DNA of 64,000 nt. It comes from Cyclina sinensis (Eukaryota > Mollusca > Bivalvia > Venerida > Veneridae). Where the stretch lies: the NCBI GenBank assembly GCA_012932295.1, contig JAAONU010000006.1, forward strand, positions 20,849,453 through 20,913,452, given 5' to 3'. Both the position numbers and the translations under genes were made by a program. Positions 58,801 through 64,000 of the stretch are shown here, piece after piece. Each line of letters begins with the position of its first letter. The first letter of the stretch is position 1. The notes below the pieces were generated by a model. That model had not been told where the DNA came from and did no database searches. It saw nothing but the letters and a program-made list of their open reading frames with translations.

Positions 58801-60691
58801 TTCCTTAGAGCACATACATAGAAAACATCCTTTCTTATTTTGTGTTTGATCACTTGACTTTGCACTTTCTGTCATAAAGCAGTTCTGAAGAAGACATTTT
58901 TAATAGCTCTGTGGTCAAAAATCTGTACACTGCAGTTTATAAAGAAGGTAATTATAAGTTAACATAATTTCTTTACCAATGCTAACCAATATTTATATAT
59001 TTTGCAGTAAGTCCCCAGTGAACAAGTTACATTACAGTCCAATACATCCTTCTGGTTCAGTGAAAAAGAGACTTGATTCGGAAACATTAGATCAGGTAGG
59101 TATAAACTTGAGAAGTTACCGGTAACTTTTTCTTACTGCTTGACAAGTTATAAAGTAATTAACAGCCATTCAGGTTCATATTTGTGCCCTCACCAGGGGC
59201 AGGGTGTACACTAAGACTTACCCTTTTGTGACCCCACCAGGGGCAGGGTGTTCACGAAGACTTAGCCTTTTTCGTTAGTCCGTCCTTCCATCTGAAACAT
59301 TTCTGTTACACGTAGCTTCTAAGGTTTTCCAAATGGAATTACAAAACCTTCAATTAATGCATGTTGAGTTGTTGTGCACCTGAGGTTTTGTTTGCACCTC
59401 ATCGCAGTATGGCCGAATTAACGACCCTTGAGATAGTAAAATGGGTGTTTTCAAGTTTGTGTCGCATTTAGCTTCTTAAGTATTTGAAACGAAATCACGA
59501 AATCTTTCCATGAATGGTTGAAATGTTAAGTTGTTATGCATCGGAGGTTTTGTATGCAGCTTGTCAAAGTATGACCACATTTATGGCCCTTCATATGGTA
59601 AATATCGGCATTATAAAATTCTTAGATTTAAGTTCAGTGGTTATGCCCTCACTTATACAGCATGTAGCAGATAAGATTTTCTTTTGTCTGTTCACCTGTG
59701 ACTGTTGTCTGTCTGTCCGTCTGTCTGTCTGTACGATCTTTCTGACATAGGCTCAAGGTGGGGGCACCTGTGTCCTCTGGACACATCGCTAGTTAAAAAC
59801 TATTTTTAACTAAACATCAGTTGGAAGTATGCAAGTGATATTATTCCTCCTTGATAACGGCCTCCTAGGTTCAAACTGGTTCTGATGCAAGAAGTGTATC
59901 ATGCTGAAAGTCAAATGGAAACTGTCATGATTCAAATGTGCAACCTCTGGATCAGGATTCCAGTGTTGTATGACCGCTGCATCAGTTTATAAGTATAGTG
60001 ACTTATCTGCAGTTTTCCTTTGATATTTAGTCTTTCACTTCAATTCCAGGGAGAGGCAAAGCACAGTCCGTCCAAACAAGGTGGCTCACCATTCAAGGTC
60101 AAGGTGAAAAGACCAAATAAGAACCTTTCATTCCTGGATAGTCTCATTCCAGAGGAGGAAACATTGACAGGTCATTATCATCCATTTAAAACAGAAATTG
60201 AACAAGACAATGAAAAAGCTGAACAGAATATACGTTCAAAAATCTGGAACAAGTTTTTAGAGACTTTTGACTGCAGAGATGATTCTGAGAGTAATTTTGG
60301 CGTCAGTGACTTTGTATCGGATGATCCTCCGATCTTGGAAAAAGTTGAACCAGTTGTGCCTACAAATACTTCCAATGGTACCACCCCACCCATGCCAGAA
60401 ATTCAGGAGAAGAAATTGCAGCGTAAATCAGTGCCGAAACTTGAAAAGAACAATGGAAAAAGATCTAATCGACCAAGCCGGAAATCCACACAGCGTCTTA
60501 GCACACCTGTAGATCAAGCTATAGAATCTGGGAAAGAGGATGATTTTACTGTGAAACACATTAAGACTGTTGTGGGTGGGAACTATTACTGCTGTTATGA
60601 CAACAAGACTGGATATGGGCGGGGTTTTGCAGTAATGGGTCGGCGTGTAGATGGCGATGGAGAAGTGGAATACATGGTGAAGTGGGACTGA
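43663..60691 (+). CDS. PCL: Polycomb-like protein (PHF1/MTF2/PHF19 family), 15 exons, 1183 aa
   Basis: Fifteen exons with GT-AG introns join without a phase conflict to 3,552 nt. Residues 1-590 are basic, Ser-rich and apparently unstructured, with nuclear-localisation-like runs (RPKRKRM, EKKRKKSR). Then come Tudor (592-645), PHD1 (656-706), PHD2 (757-805), the EH winged-helix region (to about 935, with NEVRKKQTLWGLRVRVPP) and a C-terminal chromo-like segment (about 1135-1183, FAVMGRRVDGDGEVEYMVKW). This order is diagnostic of Polycomb-like proteins, the subunits that define PRC2.1: Tudor binds H3K36me3, EH binds CpG DNA and the C-terminus contacts SUZ12. By alignment with PHF1 the aromatic cage is W608, Y614, Y632, Y638, with tyrosine where vertebrates have phenylalanine. 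Vertebrate members are about 570-600 aa; the long N-terminus is more like fly Pcl in length. The start at 43663 is the first Met after a good acceptor. An upstream in-frame start in an unseen exon is possible. Confidence 0.93.
43950..44963 (+). CDS. PCL: PCL coding exon 2, long basic region
   Basis: Acceptor TCTGTTTAG, donor GTGAGT. 338 codons rich in K, R, S and N, without recognised domains. Confidence 0.85.
45370..47480. repeat. dispersed and tandem repeats in PCL intron 2
   Basis: Units of about 165-170 bp repeat about five times between 45990 and 46880 (ACAAGGCCTAGAGTTTAGAT, GCATTGTCTAGTGGACC, CTACCAAGTTTGTTCAAAT, TGGGTCAAAA). They are preceded by AGCTCCACCTTCTGAAGAAA and a CCGTCCGTCGTCAACTTTTC block. 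This is an abundant clam-type repeat. ORFs here are shadows. Confidence 0.75.
47644..47765 (+). CDS. PCL: PCL coding exon 3
   Basis: Acceptor TTATGCAG, donor GTATGA, phase 2 in and 1 out. Encodes LNGSPKLKSLPTRLSLDSLS. Confidence 0.8.
48305..48746 (+). repeat. 55-bp tandem array copying the exon-4 splice acceptor
   Basis: About eight units, period 55 bp in the regular part, each containing AACAATATTTACAGGTACAC then CTCCAG. The array ends exactly at the authentic exon-4 acceptor (ATTTACAG at 48739-48746), so each unit carries a copy of the intron end and the first 12 bases of the exon. If a decoy acceptor were used, the frame would meet TGA after eight codons (GTPPVKKL then stop). Confidence 0.9.
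48747..49297 (+). CDS. PCL: PCL coding exon 4, first half of Tudor
   Basis: Phase 1 in and 0 out. Ser/Thr/Pro-rich linker, then KKKKYLFSRNDEVLARWHDG and YYLGKILK with cage residues W608 and Y614. Donor GTATTG. Confidence 0.88.
49540..49990. repeat. dispersed repeat in PCL intron 4
   Basis: Contains GTATGACCACAGTTATGGCC, AGATTTAAGTTCAGTGCCCT and TCTGACAAAGGCACAAGG. Closely related to 59500-59790 and in part to 54690-54820. Confidence 0.7.
50243..50324 (+). CDS. PCL: PCL coding exon 5, second half of Tudor
   Basis: IDERSHKCLLRYEDNSEYWS onward, with cage residues Y632 and Y638. Acceptor ATTTCAG, donor GTAGGA. Confidence 0.9.
50729..50821 (+). CDS. PCL: PCL coding exon 6, first half of PHD1
   Basis: EEEMTCCVCLSG and NEIVLCEYCLQG give the first zinc ligands. 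Acceptor ATTTCAG, donor GTAAAC. Confidence 0.92.
51087..52540. mobile_element. 1.45 kb inverted-repeat element in PCL intron 6
   Basis: The left end CTACAGTACAGTTCTGCGAT and the inverse of the right end CTACAGTACAGCTACCGCGA share about 35 bp (both contain GCGATATGTACA). Inside each end lie repeated CTCCGCG motifs (for example TCTCCGCGATTCTCCG), while the centre is AT-rich. No transposase. Target duplication not seen. Confidence 0.7.
52870..53007 (+). CDS. PCL: PCL coding exon 7, second half of PHD1
   Basis: GYHQQCHSPHI and EPWYCRKCVFF complete the C4HC3 finger. Acceptor GCTTGTAG, donor GTATGT. Confidence 0.92.
53180..53720. repeat. dispersed repeat in PCL intron 7
   Basis: TATGCTCCCCAAAGAGAGAG, TTCTTGTTCGGAACATACCTC and CATAACTCTGAAACTACAAG are phrases of a dispersed repeat. 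ORFs on both strands are shadows. Confidence 0.6.
53887..54004 (+). CDS. PCL: PCL coding exon 8, start of PHD2
   Basis: DEEMKKMKLTLPYNLATLTW, then TYCYCGGPG. The donor at AT|GTACGT was chosen because it gives the phase needed by exon 9. A GC-AG donor three bases upstream is the alternative. Confidence 0.82.
54242..54373. repeat. 33-bp tandem repeat, four copies
   Basis: CTTACAATAATGAACGTGAA followed by TATTTGTGATTGG, four near-perfect copies in PCL intron 8, about 95 bp before exon 9. Confidence 0.9.
54468..54520 (+). CDS. PCL: PCL coding exon 9, PHD2 core
   Basis: WFQKMLQCCRCKQWYHE. Acceptor TTTTTCAG, donor GTAGGG. Confidence 0.9.
55019..55130 (+). CDS. PCL: PCL coding exon 10, end of PHD2
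   Basis: ACMQCLEHPLLYADSFYIFV then CTPCNAGKEYIKRLDVEW. Acceptor ATTTCAG, donor GTTCGT (non-optimal), phase 2. Confidence 0.9.
56011..56134 (+). CDS. PCL: PCL coding exon 11, EH region
   Basis: ADLIHIGLFNLAVMQRRKYF and MPWLSENWDKLQ, strongly family-like. Acceptor ATATTTCAG, donor GTTACA, phase 0 out. Confidence 0.9.
56470..56537 (+). CDS. PCL: PCL coding exon 12, EH region
   Basis: YEGLSEAEKEMEVTNALEYN, corresponding to the SERYEHVLEAL helix of vertebrate members. Donor GTATTA. Confidence 0.85.
56577..56640 (+). repeat. tRNA-Tyr-like fragment in PCL intron 12
   Basis: TTTGGTTAGTGTATCTGACT and CTGTAAATCAG (loop with GTA), then TTGCGGTTCGATAAT. It has no proper acceptor stem, so it is a pseudo-tRNA or SINE head. 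Confidence 0.45.
57454..57627 (+). CDS. PCL: PCL coding exon 13, EH DNA-binding loop
   Basis: GNEVRKKQTLWGLRVRVPPP, then KLKIKGRRSKVV. The basic loop R891-K892-K893 aligns with the CpG-contacting IKKKK loop of PHF1/MTF2, with fewer lysines. Acceptor TTTGTCTAG, donor GTAGGC. Confidence 0.9.
57655..58475. repeat. dispersed repeat in PCL intron 13
   Basis: Begins TTAGCTTACCTAAGCAGATG and ends near ACTCAGGTGAGAAATCCAGGG. It contains two or three internal copies of a unit with CAAAAGCTAAAAATAGA and TGGTTC.GCT. The ORFs inside are shadows. Confidence 0.65.
59008..59095 (+). CDS. PCL: PCL coding exon 14
   Basis: KSPVNKLHYSPIHPSGSVKK linker. Acceptor TTTTGCAG, donor GTAGGT, phase 0 out. Confidence 0.85.
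59180..59790. repeat. dispersed repeat in PCL intron 14
   Basis: CTCACCAGGGGCAGGGTGT occurs twice (about 59190 and 59232), followed by GTATGACCACATTTATGGCC, a GTCTGTCTGTCCGTCTG run and ACATCGCTAGTTAAAAAC. Same family as 49540-49990. Confidence 0.7.
60050..60691 (+). CDS. PCL: PCL coding exon 15, C-terminus and stop
   Basis: 214 codons including TGA at 60689-60691. Charged linker (FLDSLIPEEETL, VPKLEKNNGKRSNRPSRKST), then NYYCCYDNKTGYGRGFAVMG and RRVDGDGEVEYMVKWD, the PCL C-terminal chromo-like domain. The protein ends right after the conserved VKW. Confidence 0.92.
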   Translation, partial: GEAKHSPSKQGGSPFKVKVKRPNKNLSFLDSLIPEEETLTGHYHPFKTEIEQDNEKAEQNIRSKIWNKFLETFDCRDDSESNFGVSDFVSDDPPILEKVEPVVPTNTSNGTTPPMPEIQEKKLQRKSVPKLEKNNGKRSNRPSRKSTQRLSTPVDQAIESGKEDDFTVKHIKTVVGGNYYCCYDNKTGYGRGFAVMGRRVDGDGEVEYMVKWD

Positions 60692-62600
60692 GCATCGAGT
60701 GGAAATAAAACATTGTGATATTCATGTCAGTCTTATTTTAAAAGGAGAGTTGATGTGATGAGCTTTTGAAGAAAAGATTCCTTGATATTCCTTGCACTTT
60801 TAGGCAAGTTTGTCTAGGCATTGTGTGCTAGTGTTTTGAAAGAGTGATTTAGATGTGAAATACAGAAAGTATGTCCATAGCAATTACAAATGACAGCATG
60901 TGATGAAGATAGTGATATTTTTGTGGAACATATCTGTTATATACCGATAAGATTTTAATATTACATGTAGCTCAATACTGCAGCTGAGAAAACTTCATAT
61001 TTTCCTGAAGATTTACCTTGTTGTCATGACAAAGTGCTCAAGGTGAGACTGTAATCTGATATAATTGGAGTCACTGACTGCTTGCTATAGCCTGTTATCT
61101 CACCTTTGATTACGTGTTTACTCTGCAGAGCCTTGGTTATATACACATTTGTCATAGAAATATGTAACCATAGATGTGACATGGGGCCTATATTGGTCCC
61201 GTTTGTTGATGATCTCTGGTGACCTTTGTGAGACAGTTGGCAGACATCTTGTATTTCTTTACTGTTTGTCATATTGCGTGACTAAATTAAATTTCTATAT
61301 TTAAGTTGTGAGACTAGTTTGGACAAGCCTGAAACATTGAATCAAAGTCATTATTTAAGATGCTTAACAGTCAAGGTAAATGCTGTTTTATATATGTTCA
61401 GAAATCATGATTTGAAGTAACAAACACTTTTTGTTTATGATTAAACTATTCAGTGAAAGACTTACAATATTCAGCATAATTCGTTGGTTTTGAAACTTCT
61501 ATTTTGGAATCATTCCTTTTTCTAAAAATACACAATCATGCTAGTTGATTTTTTGTTTTAATCAGGTGACTGACCATTAGAATAATTTTACATGCCATTA
61601 ACCATAGTAACTATCTGAGAGCAGTTGTAATGGACTGGTTGGTGAAATTAAGGAACGTTATTACTATGTGAAGCCAGTTTTCATTGGCTAATGAGATTAA
61701 ATGACTGAACTTGATTATATGTGAGACCAGTTTTTTACAGAGTGAAAAAAATCAGTTGACCAAGTATGATAACTATGTGAGACCACTTCGGACATTCTAA
61801 AAATAGCTAATGACTCATTCTTGGTATTAGTTTCTTCAGTTCGGTTGAGGGGCTGTAATATGTTGCTACATGTGAAGCCTTAGATAATTTTATCATTTTT
61901 GAAATTCATTATGATTCCACATTCAGAATCTTTATTCAAATTGTTTATTTCAAAATCCCCTTTGTGAAGCGACTGTGATGTTTGTGGGTTTTTTCTTTTC
62001 CGTTTTAAGGAAAAACATTAATTTTACCAAAATTCATGTAGGTGTGAGAAATTGAAAAAAAGTTACTTTTATTAAATACTTACAGATCAGATGTTTTGAA
62101 GAAAGGAGAATTAGAATAAGCAAGGTCTTTATTTAAATGTTTGGCATGGAACTGGTCACGTTAGATGTGTTTTCCGATCTGAATTCTCTTAGGTCTGAAT
62201 TTTGTGAATTGTTATTTTTGTATCTTTTGTTAGTTAAAATAACTTAAGTAGGACTGTTAACATGTGCATTCTGTCCACAGGTTAGACAATTGTCTAAATG
62301 TTTTATAATGGTGGTTTATTTTACAAGTTCATATGTTGAATACATTGATTTGAAAAATAAATTGGATTTAGCCTGGATGAAATTCTTTGGTTGAATGTAG
62401 AATATTTTTGAAAAATTTTCTATGAAAAAAAAGTTCTACAAAAAAAAAGTAATTTAAACACTTGTAGTTAAAAGAAAAGGTTTTGATAATGTCGAGTGTT
62501 GCTGTAATTGAATATACCGTACTGTTACTGCACTGCCAGTTTCTTGATGCAGATTGTAATGACTAATGTAATAAAGGTTTATTTTATCTGGGAATGGCCA
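60692..62600 (+). other. PCL 3'UTR (probable)
   Basis: No coding. Diverged TATGTGAGACCAGTTTT-type motifs recur at about 61306, 61611, 61665, 61718 and 61770. Confidence 0.5.
62570..62575 (+). terminator. candidate poly(A) signal AATAAA of PCL
   Basis: AATAAA within ATGTAATAAAGGTTT. A second hexamer lies at 62633-62638, and an earlier one near 62356 is also possible. Confidence 0.4.
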
Positions 62601-62639
62601 GTTTCATATTGTGTCTGAGGAAGATGGATGGTAATAAAG

Positions 62640-64000
62640 ATAAATTATTGGGGAGAGGTAGGTGGGGGAGTAATCATGACCAGTCTGTTAGTTATACAGT
62701 ATAAATACTGGTGTTCTTACAGTCTCAGTCAGGTGGGCAAACCATCTTTCCTGGGAAGGACTAGTACATGAGTCCCATCCTTTGTAAGAAACTGCCAACT
62801 TTCTCTCTTAAGACAGTTATTTTCACCTTTGCCACTAGTGCAGTTCATGATCTGCCTGCAAATCTGTGTAGTCCACCAATGACCGACATCCAGTATCGAG
62901 GATTAAAGTCTTACACAATAAGTACAATATGTCTTTAGTGGGATTCTGGCAGTATTTAGCAGATTAGTAAAATTCAACCTTTCCAGTCTCTAGCGTGACA
63001 AACAGGCTACCGTCTCACCCCATTGCTTCCAAGTAAGTCGGGTTTTCACTTTCCCCAAAAAATGTGCTAACCAAAGTGTGTATGTTTTTATTCTTTTTGT
63101 TTTCTCACAGGCAGCTCATTTAAAGTTTACTTTTCTTTTATTTCATCTTATCTCTTTCAACACTGATTTGTAATTGTAAATAACTCTGGTATGATTTCAT
63201 GAAGTAGATTCTTTTTGTATTTGGATTTTTAAAACCGGTTTATAAACGTGATATTACATTTTTGATACTGCCTTAGAAATATTTTCCTATGTGAAAACAA
63301 AAGAAAACAATATTCCTGCTAGTGAATAGTTAGGTAGTGTTATTTGTTTTTTCCACCTATCATACTTTTAGAGTAAATACAGCTGGGACGTGAACAGCAT
63401 TTTGCGATAGAAGAATTACGATGCATTACCAGATGTTAGGTCCAATCAGTACTGTTTGCCTGTAATGAGACACGTTAGAGTAGAATCTGCACAGAAATAG
63501 ATAAGGTTTGCGGATGAGTCCAAGAATTATGTTTCGACTGGATTGTCAAATTGACATTCATATATAAGTGCTTTGTTTTATATGTTTGCGGTAATGGTCA
63601 TTTTATACAAGTCTGACATGGCTGACTTTCAGATGTTATAGTCAGCATGTGTTGATACAACGTTGTATTTTAAAGTCTTCAACATTTAATAGCAAATGAA
63701 TTTAGGAATGACAATATTTTTACCACACGTCAGCAGCTCTAGATTTAGTATAACTCATTTGAATATAACATTTTGGCTTTGTCAGTGAACGCTTATGATG
63801 GAATTTAGGGCTGCTTGCTTGCGACTTAAATGACATGTCGTGGAATTAAGCACATACATCCCGCACAGGAATTTATTGGGTTATTCTCTGTAAAATGAAA
63901 AATAGTTGATAATGTATAAGAACAAGTGTTCAAAAATTTATCCTTGGGATATACAGTAACTAGCAAAGTGTCCCTTAAAATAAAAATAGGAATATATCGA
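62640..64000. other. downstream of PCL, no gene seen
   Basis: No ORF of note and no recognisable repeat beyond simple T-rich tracts. Confidence 0.4.

Overview
This window is eukaryotic, AT-rich and very repeat-dense. It most resembles a marine bivalve mollusc genome. The evidence is small exons with GT-AG introns, a coiled-coil C1q-domain lectin-like gene, an NXPE/PC-esterase gene, many tRNA-headed SINEs, and dispersed low-copy repeats of a kind I associate with clams. The assignment to bivalves is inference; the sequence itself shows only the gene families and repeat style.

Layout. (1) 1-10.0 kb has no gene I can support. It holds a palindromic-unit minisatellite (541-1012), a direct duplication (2208-3215), a 1.7 kb inverted-repeat element with a 5-bp target-site duplication (3460-5181), a TTAA-flanked MITE (5795-6236), tRNA-like SINE heads, and a 21-bp minisatellite with an inverted block at its end (8287-9325). 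(2) 10.07-11.37 kb is a two-exon secreted C1q-domain protein of 250 aa. (3) 11.4-17.1 kb holds repeats and SINEs. (4) 17.13-34.87 kb is an NXPE-family (PC-esterase) gene. Its seven exons splice in phase and would give 566 codons, but the last exon is split by a 7,387-bp transposon (27345-34731). That element has 207-bp terminal inverted repeats made of nine copies of a 13-bp motif and is flanked by a 7-bp target-site duplication. Intron 1 of the same gene holds a 2,588-bp internally deleted Polinton/Maverick-type element (18912-21499) with a perfect 6-bp target-site duplication, and a second, broken copy of the promoter/first-exon region. (5) 35-43.6 kb is intergenic, with SINEs, a 1.85 kb GC-rich foldback element (38949-40801) and another inverted-repeat element (42083-42857). 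(6) 43.66-60.69 kb is a complete Polycomb-like (PCL; PHF1/MTF2/PHF19) gene. Its 15 coding exons are phase-consistent and give 1,183 aa: a long basic N-terminus, Tudor, PHD1, PHD2, extended winged-helix (EH) domain and C-terminal chromo-like domain. Its introns carry several repeat families. One is a 55-bp tandem array that has copied the exon-4 splice acceptor about eight times. (7) 60.7-64 kb is the 3'UTR and downstream sequence.

The genes do not form one pathway. PCL is a PRC2.1 chromatin subunit, C1q is probably a humoral lectin, and NXPE is probably a secretory-pathway glycan O-acylation/esterase-like protein. The unifying theme is transposon activity: at least four elements here have clear target-site duplications, and one of them inactivates a gene that otherwise keeps an open frame.
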